From contig DLCK01000030.1 in NCBI GenBank assembly GCA_002480565.1, forward strand, positions 164,952 to 228,951: 64,000 bases of DNA. The letters are read 5' to 3'. Of the stretch, positions 53,397-61,156 are shown piece by piece. Positions within the stretch are counted from its first letter, which is position 1, and every line of letters begins with the position of its first letter. Origin of the DNA: Phycisphaerales bacterium UBA7800. Lineage in GTDB: Bacteria > Planctomycetota > Phycisphaerae > Phycisphaerales > Phycisphaeraceae. The notes beneath the pieces are model-generated. The model saw only the letters and a list, made by a program, of their open reading frames with translations, did not search any database and was not told where the DNA came from. The position numbers and the translations under genes were made by a program.

Positions 53397-54089
53397 TCAG
53401 CGATTGATCAGTGCTTTGAGTTGATCCCACATCAACCGTGATGCATGACCACGATGACTGATCTGGTTTTTGTGTTCCGGCGACAGTTGTGCAGTCGTCT
53501 TGCCTAACTCCGGAACATAAAACAGCGGGTCATACCCAAAGCCGTTTTCACCGATGCCCTTGGGGTTGTCGACAGCATAGCCTGCATCACCGGGGCCGAG
53601 GATGCGACCTTCAATCGTGCCACGAACGATGATGGGTTTATCAAAAAGGTTCCTGACACCTTTTTCAGTTCCACCTTTTTCAGTTCCAGTTTCAGGGTTA
53701 CACATCGCCATCGCACACACGAACCGTGCAGTCCGCTGCTCAACAGGTCGATCGCCCAGTTCATCAAGTAATTTTTGATTATTGGCTGGATCGACCACAT
53801 CCCGGCCACCAGTCATGCCCGAGTATCTAGCGCTGAAGACTCCGGGTGCGCCATTTAACGCATCGACTTCCAAGCCACTATCGTCAGCAAAGCAGGGCAA
53901 GCCCGAGGCGTCCGCGTAATACTGTGCTTTAAGCTGCGCGTTGCCTTCAAAGGTCGGTTGGTCTTCGACGGGTTCATCAATCTCCAAACCAATGTCTTTG
54001 AGCGTGACGATTGTAAGTGACGGATCGGTGATGACTGCCTGGATTTCTTGTAGCTTATGTGGATTGGATGTAGCTAAGAGACATTTCAT
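53397..54089 (-). CDS. rdgB: RdgB/HAM1-type dITP/XTP pyrophosphatase
   Basis: About 230 residues from the ATG at 54089. Family motifs: LLATSNPHKLQEI at the start, FADDSGLEVDALNGAPGVFS at the active site, GFGYDPLFYVPE and SHRGHASR near the end. It hydrolyses inosine and xanthosine triphosphates and cleans the nucleotide pool. The usual length is about 200; the extra part is a low-complexity insert at about residue 145 with a short internal tandem repeat (GTEKG-GTEKG). The palindromic repeat at 54102 lies directly upstream of the start. Confidence 0.94.
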   Translation of the reverse strand: MKCLLATSNPHKLQEIQAVITDPSLTIVTLKDIGLEIDEPVEDQPTFEGNAQLKAQYYADASGLPCFADDSGLEVDALNGAPGVFSARYSGMTGGRDVVDPANNQKLLDELGDRPVEQRTARFVCAMAMCNPETGTEKGGTEKGVRNLFDKPIIVRGTIEGRILGPGDAGYAVDNPKGIGENGFGYDPLFYVPELGKTTAQLSPEHKNQISHRGHASRLMWDQLKALINR

Positions 54090-54101
54090 CGTTATTGTTT
54101 T

Positions 54102-54191
54102 AACCACAGAGACACAGCGTCATAGAGCCTGAAAAAGACAGAGTTGAATCTCGTCTTATTTTCTTCTCTGTGTCTCTGTGTCTCTGTGGTT
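54102..54191. repeat. Dispersed palindromic repeat, family B, copy 2
   Basis: AACCACAGAGACACAG at the left pairs with CTGTGTCTCTGTGGTT at the right around a 50-base centre that contains GAGTTGAATC. It fills the space between the rdgB start and the stop of the GH57 gene. Confidence 0.88.
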
Positions 54192-54218
54192 GATTCCCTA
54201 AATGATTGGATAGCCCGA

Positions 54219-55922
54219 TTACATCTTCCACCAATCGAGTTCGATTTCGTTGAAGATGATGTCGTGGATACCGGCATCTTCGACTTCGAATTTTTCGACT
54301 TCGTTGAGCTTACCGAGGTACTCGGTGTCTTCTGCGAGTTTTTCACTTAGTGCAAGCAGCGTCTCAAATCGGGAGACGTGCTGCATGAACCGCTTGATAC
54401 CGTAGTCGATGGCTTGACCGCGAGTGATGATGAACTGCCAGTCGGAGGCTTGGAGCAGGAAGAGTTCTCTGCCGGCCTTTTTGAGCAGGTCTTCGATTTG
54501 CGGGTTGGTTCGCCAAGGCAAATCGGTGGTGGCTTTACCGAAGTTCGCTTCACAGCGGTATTCGATGTCCCACATCCAGTTGACTTTGTCATTGGTCCAG
54601 ACGCGGTGATCGCCTTCTTCGCCCCAAGACCCTTCGGGCATGGAGACAACCTTGTCGGGCGGATTGTCTTCGAGCATCTGGTCGGTGCATTTGAGTTCCA
54701 CATCCGGATCCGCATTGAGGGTCATGATGACATCACGCAGGAAGCGTGGGCCTTCAAACCACCAGTGTCCGAACAGCTCAGCGTCGAAAGTGGCTACGAC
54801 ATGGGCATGCCGACCGGTCTTGTGGTGATACTCGTTAATGCGGTCGTGGACCATTTTGGCAAAGTGCTGAGCATGTTGATGCAGGTGATGTTCGGTTTCG
54901 TCGGGTTGGTAGAGATGCTTCTCACCGAGGTCGACATTCTTGCCGGTAACTTTCCAGTACCGCAGTCCACGTTTTTCGCCCCACTGCTTGTGGAACTCCA
55001 TGTAGACGCCGTCCGCCGGATAGCCGATGGAGCCGGACCAGACCTGTTCGCAGACACGAGGGTCACGGCCGAAGACAGCGACGCGTCCAAGCCCGGTGCC
55101 GTCGGAGTTGACCAGATGCGGTTCATGGACGGAGTGCCAACCGCGGTTGACGTATTTTTTGCCTTCGTTCCAATCGACTTTCCACCATTGACCATCGTTG
55201 TAAAGTTGCTCGGAGTGCGAACCTTCGATGAGATGGTTTTCGACGAAGAAGTGGTTGATGGTTTCATCAGCGATGAGATGTTCAATGCCGATGCGGTTGG
55301 GTTTGCCTGCCCAGCCGATGGGACAGTTCCACGCGCCACCAGGTCGGTATGCACATTCAGGCAACCACATCCCCGTGGGCTTGTAACCCAGGATACGATG
55401 ACTTGATGCCAGGCCCGCGCGGAGTTGGGCGCGGATGGAGGAGTCTTCAAAGAGCAGTGGCAGGTACGCGTGCGTTGCGGTGGAGGTCAACAGTTCAATA
55501 TGACCGTCGCGGGCATGACTGCCATAGGCAGCGGGGATGTCGCGTTTGAGTGCTTTGAACTGATTGAGCAGTCGTTCAAAGTTCTCCGCCCATTGCTGAG
55601 CGAGGTATGCCATGTGACCGTTCTGAAGGTCTTCAAATTCTTTGAGGTCTTGCTCGGCTCGTGCGATGCGATCGAGCAGATACTTTTCAAAGCCGTCTTT
55701 GAAATGTTCATGCGCGAGCTGTTCGAGGAGCACCGGCGTTAAGCCGATGGTGAACTTGGGCTCCACGCCATGCAGGACGCAGTGTCCAATCATCTCCAGG
55801 ATCGGCAGGTAGGTTTCGGCGGCGGCTTCATAGAGCCAATCTTCGCCGTGCGGCCAGACGCCGTGCCGGAGGACATAGGGAAGGTGACCATGAAGGACGA
55901 AGGTAAAGCTGCCTTTTGCCAT
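54219..55922 (-). CDS. GH57-family 1,4-alpha-glucan branching enzyme (DUF1957 type)
   Basis: About 567 residues. GH57 conserved regions are visible: LHGHLPYV near the start, the nucleophile E189 in GMWLPECAYRPG, and the acid/base D380 in FDAELFGHWWFEGP. The C-terminal helical part belongs to the DUF1957 type found in GH57 branching enzymes (TK1436-like). It moves alpha-glucan segments to alpha-1,6 branch points in glycogen. I use the ATG at 55922 (MAKGSFTFVLHGHLP); upstream in-frame codons are not conserved-looking. Five kb away lies a ParA-like gene with a glycogen-binding domain, which may be related in function. Confidence 0.93.
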   Translation of the reverse strand: MAKGSFTFVLHGHLPYVLRHGVWPHGEDWLYEAAAETYLPILEMIGHCVLHGVEPKFTIGLTPVLLEQLAHEHFKDGFEKYLLDRIARAEQDLKEFEDLQNGHMAYLAQQWAENFERLLNQFKALKRDIPAAYGSHARDGHIELLTSTATHAYLPLLFEDSSIRAQLRAGLASSHRILGYKPTGMWLPECAYRPGGAWNCPIGWAGKPNRIGIEHLIADETINHFFVENHLIEGSHSEQLYNDGQWWKVDWNEGKKYVNRGWHSVHEPHLVNSDGTGLGRVAVFGRDPRVCEQVWSGSIGYPADGVYMEFHKQWGEKRGLRYWKVTGKNVDLGEKHLYQPDETEHHLHQHAQHFAKMVHDRINEYHHKTGRHAHVVATFDAELFGHWWFEGPRFLRDVIMTLNADPDVELKCTDQMLEDNPPDKVVSMPEGSWGEEGDHRVWTNDKVNWMWDIEYRCEANFGKATTDLPWRTNPQIEDLLKKAGRELFLLQASDWQFIITRGQAIDYGIKRFMQHVSRFETLLALSEKLAEDTEYLGKLNEVEKFEVEDAGIHDIIFNEIELDWWKM

Positions 55923-56063
55923 AATGCGATTCAGTTTACCGCAAATAGCCAACAGGCGACACACGCCGAGCCCGTGTTGGAACATTTTCCGTACATCAAT
56001 GATTGTATTTCTGTTACAACATGCCTTATTAACCTCATGAATTCGCAGATTGGAGCCTTTTCG

Positions 56064-56591
56064 ATGTCGATTCTCGTAATCAGTACTTCACTTAATCCCG
56101 GCAGTCGCAGTCGCGTAATGGCCAGACAATCCGTAGCCGACCTGCAAGCAGCAGGTGTCCAGACCGATTGGTTGGATTTACAGGAAACACCGCTTCGGAT
56201 GTGCGACGGCGGCGCAGCTTATGGCGACCCCGCCCTTCCGGGGGTCAAGCAGCAGATCATCAATGCCACCGGCATTATCATGGCGGTTCCGATTTACACC
56301 TTTGATGTCAACGCAGCAGCCAAAAACCTCATCGAAATGACCGGCAGAGATTGCTGGACCGAGCACGTCGTCGGATTCATCTGTGCAGCAGGTGGTCAAG
56401 GCAGCTACATGTCGGTGATGCAGTTGGCCAACTCGCTGATGCTCGACTTCCGCACGTTCATCGTGCCCCGGTTTGTCTATGCAACCAAGGAAGCGACCGA
56501 AGGTGACCTGGTCGTCGACGGTGACGTTAAGCAACGCATCACGCAGTTGAGCATGGAAGTGGTCAAGGTGTCGACCGCGCTACGTGGATGA
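56064..56591 (+). CDS. NADPH-dependent FMN reductase-like flavoprotein
   Basis: 175 residues with a flavodoxin-like fold. The FMN phosphate loop is ISTSLNPGSRSRVMA. The second flavin-binding segment is GIIMAVPIYTFDVNAAAKNL, and ICAAGGQGSYMSVM is a third. It reduces flavins or quinones with NAD(P)H in the cytoplasm. TTGGAG lies 9 bases upstream of the ATG at 56064. It is divergent from the GH57 gene. The physiological acceptor is not known. Confidence 0.88.
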   Translation: MSILVISTSLNPGSRSRVMARQSVADLQAAGVQTDWLDLQETPLRMCDGGAAYGDPALPGVKQQIINATGIIMAVPIYTFDVNAAAKNLIEMTGRDCWTEHVVGFICAAGGQGSYMSVMQLANSLMLDFRTFIVPRFVYATKEATEGDLVVDGDVKQRITQLSMEVVKVSTALRG

Positions 56592-56665
56592 GTTACTGTC
56601 TTTGCGAACCAACTCGTGTTGAGTCGATCTGACGCCCGTTGCGTTGCATGCGGAATTGGGTTGGC

Positions 56666-56693
56666 TTAACCACAGAGGCACAGAGACACAGAG
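56666..56693. repeat. Half copy of dispersed repeat family B
   Basis: TTAACCACAGAGGCACAGAG, continuing ACACAGAG, matches only the left arm of family B. No right arm is found. A family C element begins 28 bases later, which suggests one repeat inserted next to or into another. Confidence 0.7.
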
Positions 56694-56720
56694 TTTTGAG
56701 AGTTGAATACAGTGTTGCTT

Positions 56721-56798
56721 AGCACCGGGTGTCAACCCGGTGCAGGTTTGTGAGTCACACCACTTGCAAGAACCTGCACCGGATTGACATCCGGTGCT
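56721..56798. repeat. Dispersed palindromic repeat, family C, copy 2
   Basis: The 28-base arms (AGCACCGGGTGTCAACCCGG + TGCAGGTT, and AACCTGCACCGGATTGACAT + CCGGTGCT) pair at 26 of 28 positions around a 22-base loop. Each arm also has its own inner palindrome (CACCGGGTGTCAACCCGGTG). The right arm touches the stop codon of the gene at 56798. Confidence 0.9.
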
Positions 56799-57499
56799 CA
56801 GGCATTTGCGTTTGTCTTCGCATCAACTGCTTTCTTCCACCCACACTCCGGGCAGTGCTCCGGCGTGCCGGTGAGATCGTAGCCGCATTTTGGGCAGCCA
56901 TGCCTGATTGGGAGCTTGGCCCAACTTGATGTAAATGCTGCGATCAGGCAACCCAGTCCGAATCCAAGCAGTGTATTGATCGGGATGCCAAAGAGCATGC
57001 CATAAGCGTAAGCTTCAAGTGGTGTTTTGAATGTGTCTCCCCACAAATACCATGCTTGCATGAAACCCAGCCATATGAAGGCATAATTACTGATTCTCAG
57101 ATATGGAATGGTTGCAAGCGAAGGAACTAACATCCAGACAACAAAAAACACAATACTGAGTATGCAGGTGATTATGGCTGTTTTGATCCCCCAACGTTTG
57201 ATCCGTTGACGGTGTTGGCGACTAAATAACGGACTGATTGATGCGAGAATGAAACTTATCGTGACGCATACAATGGTATTCAGTGACAGTGCGCTGATAA
57301 TGCACAATGTGTGTTCCAATGAATCGTTCCAAAGTGTTTCAGCATTGATCCATTTCACCAGCAGGTAACCTGGCATAATCATAGGGATTGAAAGTGAGAT
57401 TGGTGGACCGATTTTTGTATCAGCATTGATCACTGCCAAAGCGGTGGTGATCAGTCCAATGCCAACAGCCCACAAGGTGTATTTGAGTGTGCGATTCAT
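56798..57499 (-). CDS. Membrane protein with C-terminal zinc ribbon, function unknown
   Basis: 233 residues with about five membrane helices (YTLWAVGIGLITTALAVI; ISLSIPMIMPGYLLV; IISALSLNTIVCVTISFILA; AIITCILSIVFFVVWMLV; AYGMLFGIPINTLLGFGL) and a C-terminal CPKCGYDLTGTPEHCPECGW zinc ribbon (two CxxC pairs). This ribbon is very frequent at the ends of planctomycete proteins. The role is unknown. The gene stands alone, 48 bp downstream of lpxK on the same strand. Confidence 0.72.
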   Translation of the reverse strand: MNRTLKYTLWAVGIGLITTALAVINADTKIGPPISLSIPMIMPGYLLVKWINAETLWNDSLEHTLCIISALSLNTIVCVTISFILASISPLFSRQHRQRIKRWGIKTAIITCILSIVFFVVWMLVPSLATIPYLRISNYAFIWLGFMQAWYLWGDTFKTPLEAYAYGMLFGIPINTLLGFGLGCLIAAFTSSWAKLPIRHGCPKCGYDLTGTPEHCPECGWKKAVDAKTNANA

Positions 57500-57546
57500 A
57501 TTGTCCCCCGCGACGAAATGCAGGTTTCACTGTCTTGCATCTGTGT

Positions 57547-58623
57547 TTATCTGTGTGCATCTGTGGCTAATATGCCTTGCACCAATTGCTGTAACGCATC
57601 TTGTTCACTGGCATCATCAAACCCCATCGCCAGCTTCACGCGATAGACCGGTGCGTTATCGTCGAGCTTGGGCCATTTGACGTAGTCTTTTTCCGTGGTG
57701 ATTAACAACGCATTGTCGGCTTTGGCCCGTTTCACCAACCCTCTGATCACTTCCGGGGACCAGGCATGGTGGTCGGGTTTGATGATCACATCTTTGATAT
57801 CTGACGCATACAAACGCAACGTGTTCCCAAAGGCGTCGGGATTGCCAATGGCGATGGCGGCATAACAGGGCTTGCTGTTTAACAGTTCCAAATCATGCGG
57901 GTGGTCCTGTGTGTCCAACAAGCCGACCCATTGATGGGACGCATGAGCGATGGGAGCCTTACCAGTGATATCAAGAATGGTTTGATCCAGCTGTCTTAAC
58001 ACTTCCGGGGGGACTTGATCACTACGGGTAATGATCACGGCATCGGCACGTTTGAGTGCAACCTTGGGTTCACGCATCAAACCGCGTGGCAGAAGGTGCC
58101 CGTAGCCAAACGGATTGCTCGCATCAATCAACACAAGGTTCAGATCACGGGCAGCTTTGCGATGTTGGAAACCATCATCCAAAACAAAACAAGTCACCCC
58201 CGGAAGTTTCCCCGAAGATTGGGCTAAGGCTTGCTTGGCACCATCGACGCGTGAGGGGTTTGCGATGACGGGAACGGTGTCACCAAACTGCGTGCGATAG
58301 ACAGCTGCTTCGTCCGAGCCATGGGTGTCGGTGGACTTGTAACCACGCAGGAGGATCGCAGGGCGATGACCGATGCTCAGCAGGTATTCGACGATGAATC
58401 CGACCATAGGCGTTTTGCCGGTGCCCCCGGTGGTGAGATTGCCCACGGAGATGGTCGGGCGTCCCAGTGGATGCGAGGCTTTGAGACCCAGGTCAAAGAG
58501 TTTGTTTCGGACTCCGTTGGCAAGGGCATAGCCGGGTGTCAGAACGCTCATCAGACATCGCGTCGCTTTGGCTTTAAGCGAAGTGTCTTTACCACTGATG
58601 ATGTCGAGGATGCGTTGGGTCAT
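57547..58623 (-). CDS. lpxK: Tetraacyldisaccharide 4'-kinase
   Basis: 358 residues. The P-loop characteristic of LpxK is SVGNLTTGGTGKTPMV, followed by LLRGYKS and FVLDDGFQHRK with the catalytic Asp pair, and VIITRSDQVP. LpxK adds the 4'-phosphate to the lipid A precursor at the inner membrane. This supports a cell with lipid A in its outer membrane. The ATG at 58623 gives MTQRILDIISG. No other lpx gene is in the window. Confidence 0.95.
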   Translation of the reverse strand: MTQRILDIISGKDTSLKAKATRCLMSVLTPGYALANGVRNKLFDLGLKASHPLGRPTISVGNLTTGGTGKTPMVGFIVEYLLSIGHRPAILLRGYKSTDTHGSDEAAVYRTQFGDTVPVIANPSRVDGAKQALAQSSGKLPGVTCFVLDDGFQHRKAARDLNLVLIDASNPFGYGHLLPRGLMREPKVALKRADAVIITRSDQVPPEVLRQLDQTILDITGKAPIAHASHQWVGLLDTQDHPHDLELLNSKPCYAAIAIGNPDAFGNTLRLYASDIKDVIIKPDHHAWSPEVIRGLVKRAKADNALLITTEKDYVKWPKLDDNAPVYRVKLAMGFDDASEQDALQQLVQGILATDAHR

Positions 58624-58660
58624 GGATGCCTATTGTATGTCGATATCCAATTCAATTTTT

Positions 58661-58749
58661 ACCGCCAAGACGCCAAGGCCGCCAAGATAAGAGAGTAAAA
58701 CAAAATAATATTCTCTGATCGAACTTGGCGTTCTTGGCGGCTTGGCGGT
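58661..58749. repeat. Dispersed palindromic repeat, family E (CCGCCAAG type)
   Basis: ACCGCCAAGACGCCAAGGCC at the left is nearly the reverse complement of GTTCTTGGCGGCTTGGCGGT at the right, with an AT-rich centre. Similar CCGCCAAGACGCC elements occur in many bacterial genomes. It fills the space between lpxK and the maf stop codon. Only one copy is in the window. Confidence 0.85.
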
Positions 58750-59340
58750 TCACATGTCTTTGAGATGTTGCATCAATATTGCCATTGGCAAGCCGACGAC
58801 TGTGGTTTGATCGCCATTGACGGTGACGGGCCAGCCGGCAGCCTGGCGGTCAAAAAGGTTGTATCCCCCTGCCTTTCCTTGCCAATTACCGGTGTCCAGA
58901 TAGGCATCCAAATCGGAATTAGACACATTTCCCAAGGTCACCTGGGCCCGATCTGCGAATTGAATCCGTTTATTTTCTGGTGTCTGCCCCTGAATTTCTG
59001 GCAAAAGCAATGTCACGCCGGTGACGACCCAGTGGGCGGTATTGAGCATTTTTCGGATCATTTGCCCTGCCTGCTCGCTGGAAGTCGGCGTGCCTGCCAA
59101 AGTTTGATCGGGCATCACAATCAACGTATCAGCAGCAATAATTGGACGATCCGGGTGAATTTTTTGGACGCTAAGTGCTTTTTGAAAAGACAATTGCATC
59201 GCAATACCCTCAGCAGTCGCCCCGGTATCCTCCGGATGAGCCGGATCATCAAATGGGGGGTTGATGGCATCAAAATCGACGCCTGCCTGCTCTAAAAGCT
59301 GTCGACGACGCGGTGATTGGCTGGCAAGAATCCATTTCAT
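58750..59340 (-). CDS. Maf-family nucleoside triphosphate pyrophosphatase
   Basis: About 196 residues from the ATG at 59340 (MKWILASQSPRRRQLL). Family motifs: ASQSPRR, IIAADTLIV with the catalytic Asp, TAHWVVTGV, and GNWQGKAGGYNL. Maf proteins cleave dTTP, UTP or modified nucleotides and so prevent their use in nucleic acids. An ATG four codons upstream is also possible. It is divergent from the ParA-like gene. Confidence 0.93.
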   Translation of the reverse strand: MKWILASQSPRRRQLLEQAGVDFDAINPPFDDPAHPEDTGATAEGIAMQLSFQKALSVQKIHPDRPIIAADTLIVMPDQTLAGTPTSSEQAGQMIRKMLNTAHWVVTGVTLLLPEIQGQTPENKRIQFADRAQVTLGNVSNSDLDAYLDTGNWQGKAGGYNLFDRQAAGWPVTVNGDQTTVVGLPMAILMQHLKDM

Positions 59341-59620
59341 AATTGTTAACATTTTCACGGCAAAAGGACTTATGTTCAACTCAAGGACCAGTAAAATGAC
59401 AGATATGCATAATGAATTCAAGGTTTTGCAAGACCTCGCCCGATAATGAACATTGAACTAGTAACGTAAGCGTGTCGCTGAGGGGCAATGCAGCACATGC
59501 TAGGAATAGAATGTTGGGTGGTCACCCCCGGAAGTGTTCCCATCTGTTTTGGGATTTGTCACTGAAAAGGGGAAGGCAGACAAGGATGTCTGTCTGGAGA
59601 ACTGATGCAAGGATAGCGCG

Positions 59621-60916
59621 TTGCGGACCATCGCCATCATTAACCAAAAGGGCGGCTGCGGGAAGACGACAGTGTCGATCAACCTCGCAGCAGTTCTTGC
59701 TTCACAGGGTCACCGGACTCTGCTTGTGGATATGGATCCGCAAGGCCATTGTGCGTTAGGATTGGCGGTTCCTGAAGCTCAGATCAATCAGTCCATGGCT
59801 CAAATGCTCATGGCAGGTCTTGATGGTTCGCTATCCATGTCAGATGTCGTCTGGCAGATTTCGCGTAACTTCGACCTGGCGCCGGCGACAACCGCTTTGG
59901 CGGGTGTTGAAGTCCAACTCTCAAATGCTTCGGATCGTGACCGCCGACTGGTTCAAGTGCTCAGCACGATTCAAGCCAACTATGATTTTTGCATTATTGA
60001 CTGTCCCCCGTCCATTGGGCTTTTGACCTTCAACGCGCTGCGAGCGTGTGATGAAGTGATCGTGCCGGTGGAGACGGGTTATTTTGCGTTGCAGGGTTCC
60101 TTTAAACAGGAAGCAACCGTGGAGATGATGGTCCGCCGCACGGGTCATCAGGTTCGTCACAAAGTGCTTGCCACGATGTATGACGTCCGCACGAAGCTTG
60201 CCCGTGAAATTTTAAGTGAACTCAAAAAGCACTTTGACGACAGTCTTTTACCCATCGTCATCAACTTCAATGCCAAGCTCAAGGAAGCTGCCAGTTTTGG
60301 TCAGCCGATCACTGAATATGATCCGACGAGTCGTGGCATGCAGGACTTTGAACAGCTTGCAGCATGGCTCGTTGCCAACCCGCCGATTCCTGTGGTGTCT
60401 GAAGAAGAGTCCCAGGAAGAACAGGAGCCGGCTGCGAATCCTGCTTTAAGTCGGGCTGCCGAACTCGTTGAACGTGCTCGTGCGTTGTCAGCTCGGACTG
60501 CATCACTGGCCAATAAGGTTGCATCCGATCCGGCCGTGGCTCGAACGGGCTTGATGCAGGAAGCGCAAAGGCAACAGGATGGCAAGTCACCTGACCCGGT
60601 GATCGTCTCCGAAAACGTCAAACGCATGGAACGCCTCTTTGGTGTCCGTAAGACCCAGCAAGGCATTCTCTTTGTTCAGCCTCAGCAAACCGCTGAGCAA
60701 ATCAGTGTGGCAGGCGACTTTAACAACTGGTCCCCCACTGCCACCCCACTTGAGCGTGACCGGGATCTGGGTGTCTGGCAAACCTGTGTCCCCATCCCGC
60801 CCGGACGCTATCGCTACCGCGTGGTGATCGACGGACAATGGAAGCACGACCAATACAACTCGTCGATTGAAACCAATCCCTTCGGCGAACTGAACAGTAT
60901 TCTGGAAGTGGGATAA
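59621..60916 (+). CDS. ParA/MinD-like ATPase fused to a glycogen-binding CBM48 domain
   Basis: 431 residues. Residues 1-255 are a complete ParA ATPase: deviant Walker A KGGCGKTT (K10, K15), VDMDPQG, and IIDCPPSIGLLTFNALRACD. Residues about 265-345 are a helical, Ala/Glu-rich linker. Residues about 355-431 match AMPK-beta/CBM48 glycogen-binding domains: ISVAGDFNNWSP, then GRYRYRVVIDGQW and NPFGELNSIL. ParA proteins position cargo such as plasmids, chemoreceptors or carbon-storage bodies on the nucleoid. CBM48 would tie this one to glycogen granules, a role I infer. The start is TTG at 59621 with AAGGAT upstream. A small hairpin (CAGACA-AGGA-TGTCTG, 59577-59592) lies in the leader. Confidence 0.88.
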   Translation: MRTIAIINQKGGCGKTTVSINLAAVLASQGHRTLLVDMDPQGHCALGLAVPEAQINQSMAQMLMAGLDGSLSMSDVVWQISRNFDLAPATTALAGVEVQLSNASDRDRRLVQVLSTIQANYDFCIIDCPPSIGLLTFNALRACDEVIVPVETGYFALQGSFKQEATVEMMVRRTGHQVRHKVLATMYDVRTKLAREILSELKKHFDDSLLPIVINFNAKLKEAASFGQPITEYDPTSRGMQDFEQLAAWLVANPPIPVVSEEESQEEQEPAANPALSRAAELVERARALSARTASLANKVASDPAVARTGLMQEAQRQQDGKSPDPVIVSENVKRMERLFGVRKTQQGILFVQPQQTAEQISVAGDFNNWSPTATPLERDRDLGVWQTCVPIPPGRYRYRVVIDGQWKHDQYNSSIETNPFGELNSILEVG

Positions 60917-60966
60917 AACAAAAGTGGTTGATTGTGACTTGATGTTTCAAATGATCCTGATGGTGT

Positions 60967-61079
60967 TTAACCACAGAGTCACAGAGACGCAGAGCCAAAC
61001 CATGAGAAGTTAAATCCTCACAAGATTCGTTTTGACTCTGCCTTGAAAAATCTCTGTGCCTCTGTGTCTCTGTGGTTAA
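60967..61079. repeat. Dispersed palindromic repeat, family B, copy 3
   Basis: TTAACCACAGAGTCACAGAG at the left pairs with TCTCTGTGGTTAA and the preceding TGCCTCTGTG at the right. The centre contains TTTGACTCTGCCTTGAAAAA, close to CTCTGCCTTGAACT in copy 1. It lies between the ParA-CBM48 gene and the next large gene. Confidence 0.9.
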
Positions 61080-61156
61080 AACAGTAGAGACAGACAACAG
61101 AACACGATTCTCGAAGTTTCAAGGATGAAGCAAAAGAATCGCTACAACAGGAACGG

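Noticed and set aside
53649..53690. Short tandem repeat (CTTTTTCAGTTCCA) inside rdgB as a possible CRISPR or VNTR
   Set aside because: Only two and a partial units without spacers; it simply encodes the GTEKG-GTEKG insert.
54378..55406. Open frame of 342 codons on the plus strand
   Set aside because: It lies wholly antisense to the GH57 gene, whose catalytic motifs are intact; the translation shows no family pattern.
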